Source of the DNA: Burkholderiales bacterium
GTDB lineage: Bacteria; Pseudomonadota; Gammaproteobacteria; Burkholderiales; Burkholderiaceae
NCBI GenBank assembly: GCA_947371645.1
Contig: CANBQJ010000092.1
Coordinates: 1 to 13,841 of the forward strand
Direction of reading: 5' to 3'
Length of the DNA stretch: 13,841 nucleotides
In this document: positions 1 to 7,203 of the stretch, in pieces
Position numbering within the stretch: the stretch's first letter is position 1
Layout of the letters: each line of letters begins with the position of its first letter
The notes under the pieces: model-generated
What the model was told of the DNA's origin: nothing
The model's database searches: none
Seen by the model: the letters and a program-made list of their open reading frames with translations, nothing else
Translations under genes and position numbers: made by a program

Positions 1-233
1 CGCTGGCCGGTCATCACGCGGCGCGTGGCCAGCATGAAGGCCATCCAGGCCACGGGCATGACGCCCACCACCAGCAAGGCGCCCACGCGCGCAGGCAGGG
101 TCAGCAGCAGCACGGCGCCCATGCCCATCATCCCCATCAGGCCGATGAATCCCAAGGGCTGCTGCTTGAGGGCCAGCAGGCCTTGGCGAACCCACACCAG
201 GCCTTGAGAGGCCTTCACCAGACGCAGTTTCAT
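1..233 (-). CDS. BPSS1780-family small membrane protein (partial, 3' end outside window)
   Basis: Reading from an ATG at 233, 77 codons are visible before the left edge. The protein begins MKLRLVKASQGLVWVRQGL, then has a hydrophobic segment at about residues 31-48 rich in Gly, Met and Leu, and a second at about 52-70 ending LATRRVMTGQR. The N-terminal charged stretch followed by paired membrane helices matches, as I remember it, the Burkholderiales family named BPSS1780, whose function is unknown. It starts 4 bp after the thrB stop codon. A Shine-Dalgarno-like AAGGTGG (complement of 243-249) lies inside the last thrB codons, so translational coupling is likely. The assignment rests on the N-terminus and the thrB linkage; the C-terminal part cannot be seen. 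Confidence 0.72.
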   Translation of the reverse strand, partial: MKLRLVKASQGLVWVRQGLLALKQQPLGFIGLMGMMGMGAVLLLTLPARVGALLVVGVMPVAWMAFMLATRRVMTGQ

Positions 234-237
234 GGGC

Positions 238-1203
238 TCAGGCCACCTTGCGCTGGTAGGCCCAGGCGTGTTGGCGGCGAAGGCTCAGCACGCGCTCGAA
301 GTGGGTGGGGTCGTGGGGCTGGAGCATGGCGGCGTCACGGGGGAGGTGGAAGTCCCACAGGCGAGACGTCCAGAAGCGCAGGGCCGCACCGCGCAGCAAG
401 GCCGGCAGCAGCGCCAGCTCGTCGTCGCTGAGGCGGCGCTCGGCGTCGTAGGCGGCCACGAAGGCCTGGGCGCGGACCGGGTCGAGCGCACCCGTGGCCA
501 GGTCGATGCACCAGTCGTTGAGGCACACGCCGATGTCGAAGCCGAAGGTGTCGCAGCCGGCGAAGTAGAAATCGAAGAAGCCGGCCAGCGTGGCGCCGTC
601 GAACATGACGTTGTCGCGGAACAGGTCGGCGTGGATGGGGCCGTGGGGCAGGCGGGCGTAGGCCGCGCTGGCGGCCAGGTCCTGCTGGAAGGCCAGCTCG
701 GACGTGATCAACTCGGCCTGCTCGGCCGTGAGGTGGGGCAGCACGACCGGGATGGTGTCCACCCACCAGGCCAGGCCGCGCAGGTTGGGCTGGTGTGCTG
801 CGTAGTCTTGCCCGGCCAGGTGCATGCGGGCGAGCATGGCGCCCACCTGCGCGCAATCACCCGCTTGGGGGCTGAGCTGGTTGCGGCCCTTCAGGCGGGT
901 CACCACGGCAGCGGGTTTGCCCTTGAGGCTGTGCAGGATGCGGCCTTGCGCATCGGCCTGCGGCGCGGGCACGGGGATGCCCCGGTCGGCCAGGTGGCGC
1001 ATCAGGTTCAGGTAGAAGGGCAGTTGCGCGGCCGTGAGGCGCTCAAACAGCGTCAGCACGTAGGGGCCGGCGTCTGTGGTGACGAAGTAATTCGTGTTTT
1101 CGATGCCCGACGCACAGCCCTCCAAAGCCTGCAAGGTGCCCAGGTTCAGGCCCGCCAGCAAGGCGGCGGCCTCAGGGGGGGAAACTTCGGTGAAAACGGC
1201 CAT
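238..1203 (-). CDS. thrB: Homoserine kinase (APH-like type)
   Basis: Phosphorylates L-homoserine with ATP to O-phosphohomoserine, the step before threonine synthase; cytoplasmic. This is the aminoglycoside-phosphotransferase-fold ThrB of many beta- and alphaproteobacteria, not the GHMP-kinase form of E. coli. In the 321-residue product the N-terminal signature GIENTNYFVTT lies at about 33-43. The catalytic loop HADLFRDNVMF has H191, D193 and N198, and the metal-binding DFYFAG follows with D211. I chose the ATG at 1203 because MAVFTEV matches the usual family start. An in-frame ATG at 1239 would add 12 residues; neither start has a clear ribosome-binding site. It is co-transcribed with the membrane-protein gene 4 bp downstream. 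Length is normal for the family and no key residue is missing. Confidence 0.95.
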   Translation of the reverse strand: MAVFTEVSPPEAAALLAGLNLGTLQALEGCASGIENTNYFVTTDAGPYVLTLFERLTAAQLPFYLNLMRHLADRGIPVPAPQADAQGRILHSLKGKPAAVVTRLKGRNQLSPQAGDCAQVGAMLARMHLAGQDYAAHQPNLRGLAWWVDTIPVVLPHLTAEQAELITSELAFQQDLAASAAYARLPHGPIHADLFRDNVMFDGATLAGFFDFYFAGCDTFGFDIGVCLNDWCIDLATGALDPVRAQAFVAAYDAERRLSDDELALLPALLRGAALRFWTSRLWDFHLPRDAAMLQPHDPTHFERVLSLRRQHAWAYQRKVA

Positions 1204-1300
1204 GGGGCAGGGAAAGTCGGCGTGGACGAAGGGCCACATCGCAGAGAGTTTCGGCTGCTTCAGCGTAAACCCTCAGGCGGCGTGAATGGGCAAACGTGAG

Positions 1301-1306
1301 ATTGTA
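1301..1306 (-). promoter_or_regulatory. Candidate -10 element for thrB
   Basis: On the minus strand this reads TACAAT, five of six matches to TATAAT, about 98 bp upstream of the thrB ATG. A poor -35 candidate, GTGAAG, lies 17 bp further upstream. The placement in the divergent thrB/outer-membrane-protein intergenic region is sensible, but the call rests mainly on the -10 hexamer. Confidence 0.35.
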
Positions 1307-1335
1307 GGAGCCGCTGTGGCAGACTTCACATGCGA

Positions 1336-1341
1336 TTGAAA
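1336..1341 (+). promoter_or_regulatory. Candidate -35 element for the outer-membrane protein gene
   Basis: TTGAAA, five of six matches to TTGACA, lies about 60 bp upstream of the outer-membrane protein start at 1400. No convincing -10 hexamer is found 16-18 bp downstream because the following bases are G-rich. This is a weak call. Confidence 0.2.
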
Positions 1342-1399
1342 ACATTGGCCCCGCGGCATGTGGGGGTGCAAACACCGAAGGCGGAGACGCGCAAACATC

Positions 1400-2032
1400 A
1401 TGATCTCGAAAGTTGAAGGCTTGTTGAACTCAAGTGCCCGCAAGGTTGCCGCCCTGTTTGCCGTCCCGGCTGTGTTGGCGCTTGCCTCCGTGGCCCACGC
1501 AGACCCCGAGATTCGCTCGGCGCCCTTGGGCGTGTCGTTCGGCATCGGCGGTGGTTTTGCCCCTGCTCACCGCACCTGCGCTGGCGCCAACAAGGAAGGC
1601 TGCGACCGCCTGTCCTTCGGCCACAAGGTGTATGCCGGCTACGACGTCACCAATGACGTCACGGCACAAGTCAGCTACCTCTATTTCAACGGCGTGAACC
1701 GCGATTGGGACAACGCCCGCAACCCGGTCAACGCCCGTGAGCGCGTGGCGTCGCGCGCCTGGGGTGTGGGCATCGACTGGCACATCGAGTTGCTGCATTC
1801 GGTGACCAACCACCTGCGTGCAGGTTGGGGCCGCATGCAGACCCGCCAGACCAATTTCCTGCGCACCGGCGGCACGGAAGAAATCAACCGCATCGAAGAG
1901 GCACCTTACGTGGGCGCGGGCCTGGCTCTGGCCGTCAACGAGTATTTCAGCGTCGACGCCAGCTTCGACTATTACTTCGCCAGCAGCCGCAGCCGCCACC
2001 TGCTGTACATCGGCGCCAACACGCAGTTCTGA
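1400..2032 (+). CDS. Outer-membrane beta-barrel protein, OmpA-like/OMP_b-brl type, function unknown
   Basis: The 210-residue product starts MISKVEG, with a signal peptide whose hydrophobic core is at about 16-31 and a likely signal peptidase I site after VAHA (residue 34). The mature part alternates polar and hydrophobic residues in strand-like runs such as HKVYAGYDV, AQVSYLYF, WGVGIDWHI and FSVDASFDYYF. It ends YIGANTQF, and a terminal Phe is the usual BAM-recognised end of an outer-membrane barrel. Size fits an eight-stranded barrel. Two cysteines, C60 and C68, flank a short loop and could form a periplasmic or surface disulfide. The start at 1400 is chosen because the in-frame ATG at 1358 would put a very basic stretch before the signal peptide. 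AAGGCGGAG lies upstream with wide spacing. It is a monocistronic gene with a hairpin after it. No function can be assigned beyond the fold. Confidence 0.82.
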   Translation: MISKVEGLLNSSARKVAALFAVPAVLALASVAHADPEIRSAPLGVSFGIGGGFAPAHRTCAGANKEGCDRLSFGHKVYAGYDVTNDVTAQVSYLYFNGVNRDWDNARNPVNARERVASRAWGVGIDWHIELLHSVTNHLRAGWGRMQTRQTNFLRTGGTEEINRIEEAPYVGAGLALAVNEYFSVDASFDYYFASSRSRHLLYIGANTQF

Positions 2033-2048
2033 TCCTGCTTGTTCTGAA

Positions 2049-2077
2049 GGCTGCCAGGGCGTTGAGCCCTTGCAGCC
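2049..2077 (+). terminator. Imperfect hairpin after the outer-membrane protein gene
   Basis: GGCTGCCAGGGC (2049-2060) pairs with GCCCTTGCAGCC (2066-2077) around the 5-nt loop GTTGA, with one mismatch in 12 pairs. It begins 16 bp after the stop codon. No T-tract follows, so it is either a weak intrinsic terminator or an mRNA 3'-end stabiliser. Confidence 0.4.
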
Positions 2078-2095
2078 GGGGGCGATGGCCTCACA

Positions 2096-2119
2096 ATCCG
2101 GGGCATGAACGCCCCGGAT
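2096..2119 (+). promoter_or_regulatory. Perfect 9-bp stem enclosing the polA start codon
   Basis: ATCCGGGGC (2096-2104) is the exact reverse complement of GCCCCGGAT (2111-2119). The 6-nt loop ATGAAC consists of the first two codons of polA as called here. A stem this GC-rich would hide the initiation region in mRNA. Either it limits PolA translation or the true start lies further downstream. Confidence 0.45.
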
Positions 2120-4999
2120 CAATCCCCCGACACACGCCCCGAGACGCCCTCCTCAGCGTCATCACCTGCGGCGCCCGAGCCCCAGCCCACCATGGTGCTG
2201 GTCGATGGCTCCAGCTACCTCTACCGCGCCTTCCACGCCATGCCCGACCTGCGCGGTCCGGCGGGTGTCCCCACCGGGGCCATCCACGGCGTGGTCAACA
2301 TGATGGGCTGGCTGCGTGAGCACATCCACGCCGAGCACGCCGTCTGCGTGTTCGATGCCAAAGGCCCCACCTTCCGCGACGAGTGGTACCCCGCCTACAA
2401 GGCCCACCGCCCACCCATGCCGGATGAGCTGCGCAGCCAGATCGAGCCCATCCACGAGGTGGTGCGGCTGCTGGGCTGGCCCGTGCTGGAGGTGCCTGGC
2501 ATCGAAGCCGATGACGCCATCGGCACCTTGGCCCGCGTGGCCGCTGCCTCGGGCCACAAGGTGGTGATCTCCACCGGCGACAAGGACCTGGCCCAGCTGG
2601 TCAACCCGCAGGTCTCGCTGATCAACACCATGGCCAAGCCCCCGGAGGTGCTGGACATCCCCGGCGTGGTGGCCAAGTTCGGCGTGCCGCCCGAGCTCAT
2701 CATCGACTACCTGACCCTGATCGGCGACACCGTGGACAACGTGCCCGGTGTCGAGAAGGTGGGGCCCAAGACCGCCGTGAAGTGGCTGCAGGAGCACGGC
2801 TCGCTGGCCGGTGTCGTGGCCGCCGCCGACGGCATCAAGGGCGTCGTGGGCGAGAACCTGCGCAAGGCCCTGGACTGGCTGCCGCAAGGCCGCAAGCTCA
2901 TCACCGTCAAGCTGGACTGCGACCTCACCGACCACGTGCCGCAGTGGCCCGTGCTGGACGCGCTGGCGCTGAAGGCCCCCGACCTGCCAGGCCTGCTGGA
3001 TTTCTACACGCGCTTTGGCTTCAAGTCGGCCCGCGCCGAGGTGGAGCGCCTGCTCAATGGCGGCGGCGCGGCGCCAGCGAAGGCCGTGAAAGCAGCCAAG
3101 CCCGACAAACCCAGCGACACCGGCGACCTGTTTGGCGCGCACGCCGAGGGCGATGAGGCCGCTGAACCTGTGGCCTCCACCCACAAGCAGGTGGACACGC
3201 ACTACCAGACCATCCTCGACTGGCCGCATTTCGAGGGCTGGCTGGCGAGGATCTACGCCGCCAAGTTGGTGGCCTTCGACACCGAAACCGATTCGCTGGA
3301 GCCCATGAAGGCGCGCATCGTGGGCCTGTCCTTCAGCGACAAGGTGGGCAGCGCCTGCTACATCCCGCTGCGCCACGAAGGGCCGGATGCGCCTGCGCAG
3401 TTGCCCATGGACGAGGTGCTGGCGCGCCTCAAACCCTGGCTGGAAGCCCCGGACCGCCACAAGGTGGGTCAGAACATCAAGTACGACACCCATGTGATGG
3501 CCAACCACGGCATCACCATGCGGGGCTACGCACACGACACCATGCTGCAAAGCTATGTGCTCGAAGCCCACCGCCGCCACAACCTGAGCGAGCTGGCGAT
3601 GCGCCACGTCAACCGCTCGGGCCTGGACTACGAAGAGGTGGCGGGCAAGGGCGCGCAGCAGATCCCGTTTGCGCAGGTGCCGGTGGACAAGGCCGCGTTC
3701 TATTCAGCTGAAGACAGCGACCTGACCTTGGACGTGCACCTGGCCTTGTGGCCGCACCTGCAGGCTGAAAGTCAGCTGCAGGACATCTACCAGCGCTTCG
3801 AGATGCCCGCCTCGCGCGTGCTGCAACGCATCGAGCGCAACGGCGTGCTGATCGATCCCGCCTTGCTGCAGCAACAAAGCAGCGAGCTGGCCCAGCGCAT
3901 CCTGGCGCTGGAACAGGAAGCCTATGAGTTGGCCGGCCAGCCCTTCAACCTGGGCTCGCCCAAGCAGCTGGGTGAGATCTTGTTTGTGAAGCAGGGCCTG
4001 CCCGTGGTCAAGAAAACGGCCACCGGCGTGCCCTCCACCAACGAAGAGGTGCTGGAAAAGCTGGCCGAAGACTACCCGCTGCCTGCGCGCATCCTCGAAT
4101 ACCGTGGCATGGCCAAGCTCAAGTCCACCTACACGGACAAGCTGCCGCTGATGATCAATGCCGACACCGGCCGCGTGCACACCAACTACGCGCAGGCCGT
4201 GGCCGTCACCGGCCGCTTGTCCAGCAACGACCCGAATCTGCAGAACATCCCTGTGCGCACGGCAGAGGGCCGCCGCATCCGCGAGGCCTTCATCGCGCCG
4301 CCGGGGCACTTCATCGTGTCGGCCGACTACTCGCAGATCGAGCTGCGCATCATGGCCCACATCTCGCAAGATGAGAACCTGCTCAAGGCCTTTGCCGAAG
4401 GCATGGACGTGCACCGCGCCACGGCCGGCGAGGTCTTCGGCGTGGCGCCAGACCAGGTCAGCAGCGAGCAGCGTCGCTACGCCAAGGTCATCAACTTCGG
4501 CCTGATCTACGGCATGAGTGCGCACGGCCTGGCCAAGAACCTCGGCATCGAGCGCAGCGCCGCCGCAGCCTACATCGACCGCTACTTCAACCGCTACCCC
4601 GGTGTGAAACGCTACATGGACGAAACACGCGCCCTGGCCAAGGCACAGGGCTATGTGGAGACCGTGTTTGGCCGCCGCCTGTGGCTGCCCGAGATCAACA
4701 GCCCCAACGGCCCCAGCCGTGCGGGCGCCGAGCGTGCGGCCATCAACGCGCCCATGCAGGGCACTGCGGCCGACCTGATCAAATTGGCCATGGTGGCCGT
4801 GCAGGACCGCCTGGACGCCGAGCAACGGGCCACGCTGATGATCATGCAGGTGCACGACGAACTCGTCTTCCAGGTGCCCGAGGCCGAGCTGGACTGGGTG
4901 CGCGCCGAGGTGCCGCGGATGATGGCCGAGGTGGCGCGCTTGCGCGTGCCCCTGCTGGCTGAGGTGGGCTCGGGCCCCAACTGGGAAGCGGCGCACTGA
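2105..4999 (+). CDS. polA: DNA polymerase I
   Basis: Fills gaps and removes RNA primers in lagging-strand synthesis and excision repair. The 964-residue product keeps all three domains. The 5'-3' nuclease begins at LVDGSSYLYRAF (about residue 32), with GIEADDAIGTLA, STGDKDLAQLV and GDTVDNVPGVEKVGPKTA. The proofreading domain has D392 and E394 (FDTETDSL), D461 (NIKYD) and Y533/D537 (YSAED), so it appears active, unlike the degenerate domain of Taq polymerase. The polymerase domain has motif A D741 (DYSQIELR), motif B R790-K794-F798-Y802 and motif C H917-D918-E919 (QVHDELVFQV). E. coli numbering is offset by 36-37. The first 29 residues are a Pro/Ser-rich extension that does not look conserved; an ATG at 2192 is an alternative start. 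Neither start has a good ribosome-binding site. Confidence 0.98.
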   Translation: MNAPDQSPDTRPETPSSASSPAAPEPQPTMVLVDGSSYLYRAFHAMPDLRGPAGVPTGAIHGVVNMMGWLREHIHAEHAVCVFDAKGPTFRDEWYPAYKAHRPPMPDELRSQIEPIHEVVRLLGWPVLEVPGIEADDAIGTLARVAAASGHKVVISTGDKDLAQLVNPQVSLINTMAKPPEVLDIPGVVAKFGVPPELIIDYLTLIGDTVDNVPGVEKVGPKTAVKWLQEHGSLAGVVAAADGIKGVVGENLRKALDWLPQGRKLITVKLDCDLTDHVPQWPVLDALALKAPDLPGLLDFYTRFGFKSARAEVERLLNGGGAAPAKAVKAAKPDKPSDTGDLFGAHAEGDEAAEPVASTHKQVDTHYQTILDWPHFEGWLARIYAAKLVAFDTETDSLEPMKARIVGLSFSDKVGSACYIPLRHEGPDAPAQLPMDEVLARLKPWLEAPDRHKVGQNIKYDTHVMANHGITMRGYAHDTMLQSYVLEAHRRHNLSELAMRHVNRSGLDYEEVAGKGAQQIPFAQVPVDKAAFYSAEDSDLTLDVHLALWPHLQAESQLQDIYQRFEMPASRVLQRIERNGVLIDPALLQQQSSELAQRILALEQEAYELAGQPFNLGSPKQLGEILFVKQGLPVVKKTATGVPSTNEEVLEKLAEDYPLPARILEYRGMAKLKSTYTDKLPLMINADTGRVHTNYAQAVAVTGRLSSNDPNLQNIPVRTAEGRRIREAFIAPPGHFIVSADYSQIELRIMAHISQDENLLKAFAEGMDVHRATAGEVFGVAPDQVSSEQRRYAKVINFGLIYGMSAHGLAKNLGIERSAAAAYIDRYFNRYPGVKRYMDETRALAKAQGYVETVFGRRLWLPEINSPNGPSRAGAERAAINAPMQGTAADLIKLAMVAVQDRLDAEQRATLMIMQVHDELVFQVPEAELDWVRAEVPRMMAEVARLRVPLLAEVGSGPNWEAAH

Positions 5000-5001
5000 G
5001 G

Positions 5002-5013
5002 GGTGGGCCCACC
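5002..5013. other. 12-bp perfect palindrome just after polA
   Basis: GGTGGGCCCACC is its own reverse complement and begins 3 bp after the polA stop codon. With no loop it can form only a short hairpin, and no T-tract follows. It may be a residual termination signal or chance in GC-rich DNA. Confidence 0.3.
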
Positions 5014-5029
5014 TGATGGACTTCACGCA

Positions 5030-5051
5030 ACGTCACGAAACTGTCATCAAG
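5030..5051 (+). promoter_or_regulatory. Candidate Pho box (PhoB binding site) upstream of ppk1
   Basis: Two adjacent 11-bp units, ACGTCACGAAA (5030-5040) and CTGTCATCAAG (5041-5051), carry GTCA at the same position. The second begins with CTGTCAT, a full match to the first seven bases of the E. coli Pho-box unit. An 11-bp direct-repeat spacing is what PhoB needs. A weak -10-like TGTAGT is at 5055-5060. The site lies 84 bp before the chosen ppk1 start. ppk belongs to the Pho regulon in several bacteria, so the placement makes sense. Confidence 0.55.
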
Positions 5052-5135
5052 ATGTGTAGTGAGGGGGCATAAACTTGAAGCGCCGCGTTGTCTTCCTCAA
5101 CGTGCAGCTTGCATCAGAACAAGGGTTCCCCAACG

Positions 5136-7190
5136 GTGTCCGACGCCCCTCGCTTGAAGTTATTGAGCCGCGAACAGGCCATCCTCGAATTCAACCGCCG
5201 CGTGCTGGCCCAGGCCCAGCGCGACGACGTGCCATTGCTCGAGCGCCTGCGCTACATCTGCATCGTCTCATCCAACCTCGATGAATTTTTCGAGGTGCGT
5301 TATGCAGATGTGCTGGAGGCCTCGCGCACCCACGGCACGGGCATCGATGCGCAATACCTCAAGGACGTGGCCGACGAGGCCCACCGCCTGGTCGAAGACC
5401 AGTACCAGATCTTCAATGAGGTGGTGGGGCCCTCGCTGCGCCACGCGGGCATCTACATCCTGAACCACGCCCACCGCAACGAGGCCCAACGCGCCTGGGT
5501 GGCTGATTTCTTCCACAAGCAGGTGCAGCCCCTGCTGGTGCCCATCGGGCTGGACCCGTCCCACCCTTTCCCGCAGGTCGCCAACAAGACGCTGAACTTC
5601 ATCGTGCGCTTGGGGGGCCGCGATGCCTTCGGGCGCGACAACGACATCGCCATCGTGCGCATCCCGCGTGTGCTGCCCCGCGTGATCCGCGTGCCCGCCG
5701 ACATCGCCCACGGCACGCAGAGCTTCGTGCTGCTGTCCAGCGTGATCCGTTCGCACCTGGATGAGCTCTTCCCCGGGCGCAAGATCGAGGCTTTCTCGCA
5801 GTTCCGCCTCACGCGTGACTCCGACATCGACGTCGACGAAGACGACATGACGGATCTGCGCGTGGCCCTGCGCTCCAAGATGAGCACGCGCCAGTTTGGC
5901 CAGTCGGTGCGCCTGGAGGTGGTCTACAACTGCCCCAAGGACCTGTCCGATTTCTTGCTGGAACAGTTCGGGCTGTCGCACCAGGCGCTCTACCAGGTCA
6001 ACGGCCCCGTCAACCTGGTGCGCCTCACGCAGCTGATCGACCAGGTCGACACCAACAACCTGCGCTTCCCGCACTACGAGCCGGGCTGGCCCGTCAGCCT
6101 GCCCACCACGGGCATGCTGGACCACCTCCGCCGCCACGACTGCCTGCTGCACCATCCGTTTGAGTCTTTCGATGCCGTGGTCCAGTTCCTGCGCGAGGCC
6201 GTGGAAGACCCGGACGTGCTGGCCATCAAGCAGACCATCTACCGCACGGGCAGCGAGTCCGTGCTGATGGAGCTGTTGCTGGAGGCTGTGCGCCGTGGCA
6301 AGGAAGTGCTGGCCGTGGTGGAGCTCAAGGCCCGCTTTGATGAAGAGGCCAACATCAACTGGGCCGAGCGCCTGGAAGCCCTGGGCGCCCAGGTGGTGTA
6401 TGGCATCGTGGGCCTCAAGACCCACGCCAAGATGATGCTGGTGACCCGCCGCGAGGGCAACCGCCTGCGCCGCTACGCGCACCTGTCCACCGGCAACTAC
6501 AACCCGCGCACCTCCAAGCTCTACACCGACGTGGGCTACCTGACCAGCCATGCCGACATCACCGGTGACGTGGATCGGCTCTTCCAGCAGCTGGCCAGCC
6601 TGTCCACGGTGCAGAAAAGCAAGCAGCTGATGCTGGCCCCGCTGGCCATGCACCAGCAGTGCATGGACTACATCGCGCGCGTGCGCGACGCCTGCAAGGC
6701 GGGCCTGCCAGCGCGCATCGTCATCAAGTGCAATGCCTTGACCGACGAGCGCCTGATCCACGCTCTGGTGGAAGCTGGCCGCGCGGGCGTGCAAGTCGAC
6801 CTCATCGTGCGGGGTGCCTGCGTCTTGCCCCCCGGCGTGCCGGGCCTCACGGACAACATCCGGGTGCGCTCGGTGGTGGGGCGCATGCTGGAGCACACCC
6901 GGGTGCTGTACTTCCGCTGGGGTGAGGGCGACCACGACGAGGTGCTGTACCTGTCCAGCGCCGATTTCATGAACCGCAACATGACCCGCCGCATCGAAGC
7001 CGCCTGGCCGGTGCGCGATGTGGCCTTGCGCCAGCGCGTGATCGACGAATGTCTGGTGCCTTACCTCCTGGACACGCAAGACGCCTGGCAGCAGGGCGCG
7101 GACGGCCGCTACACACGTGTGGAGCCCGGCTTCAAGCCGCCCTTGAGCGCACAGCAGGCGCTGATGGGCCGTTACCGCGCGGTGTCCTGA
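5136..7190 (+). CDS. ppk1: Polyphosphate kinase 1
   Basis: Reversibly transfers the gamma-phosphate of ATP to a growing inorganic polyphosphate chain. With the GTG start at 5136 the product has 684 residues, close to the 688 of E. coli PPK1. The N-terminal domain has LSREQAILEFNRRVL and IVSSNLDEFFEVR. The catalytic phospholipase-D-like domains have R370 (KQTIYRTG), R400 (KARFDEEAN), the autophosphorylated-type histidine H430 (GLKTHAKM) and H449 (RYAHLSTGNYN), all five residues lower than in E. coli. AAGG at 5121-5124 is a plausible ribosome-binding site for the GTG. The frame stays open upstream to a TTG at 5088, which would add 16 residues not typical of the family. A Pho-box candidate lies upstream and sixA follows after 13 bp. 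Confidence 0.97.
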   Translation: MSDAPRLKLLSREQAILEFNRRVLAQAQRDDVPLLERLRYICIVSSNLDEFFEVRYADVLEASRTHGTGIDAQYLKDVADEAHRLVEDQYQIFNEVVGPSLRHAGIYILNHAHRNEAQRAWVADFFHKQVQPLLVPIGLDPSHPFPQVANKTLNFIVRLGGRDAFGRDNDIAIVRIPRVLPRVIRVPADIAHGTQSFVLLSSVIRSHLDELFPGRKIEAFSQFRLTRDSDIDVDEDDMTDLRVALRSKMSTRQFGQSVRLEVVYNCPKDLSDFLLEQFGLSHQALYQVNGPVNLVRLTQLIDQVDTNNLRFPHYEPGWPVSLPTTGMLDHLRRHDCLLHHPFESFDAVVQFLREAVEDPDVLAIKQTIYRTGSESVLMELLLEAVRRGKEVLAVVELKARFDEEANINWAERLEALGAQVVYGIVGLKTHAKMMLVTRREGNRLRRYAHLSTGNYNPRTSKLYTDVGYLTSHADITGDVDRLFQQLASLSTVQKSKQLMLAPLAMHQQCMDYIARVRDACKAGLPARIVIKCNALTDERLIHALVEAGRAGVQVDLIVRGACVLPPGVPGLTDNIRVRSVVGRMLEHTRVLYFRWGEGDHDEVLYLSSADFMNRNMTRRIEAAWPVRDVALRQRVIDECLVPYLLDTQDAWQQGADGRYTRVEPGFKPPLSAQQALMGRYRAVS

Positions 7191-7203
7191 AGGGGGCTTC
7201 GTC

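Noticed and set aside
1204..1239. Longer thrB start giving 12 extra residues (MWPFVHADFPCP)
   Set aside because: The family normally begins MAVFT, which is at 1203, and the upstream ATG has no ribosome-binding site.
2162..5026. Two long minus-strand open frames (481 and 440 codons) opposite polA
   Set aside because: They are antisense shadows of polA, with the same His/Val/Gly/Gln-rich composition and no domain, signal or ribosome-binding site.
5088..5135. TTG start for ppk1 adding 16 residues
   Set aside because: The added residues do not resemble the PPK1 N-terminus. The GTG at 5136 has an AAGG upstream and gives a length near that of the E. coli enzyme; the TTG cannot be fully excluded.
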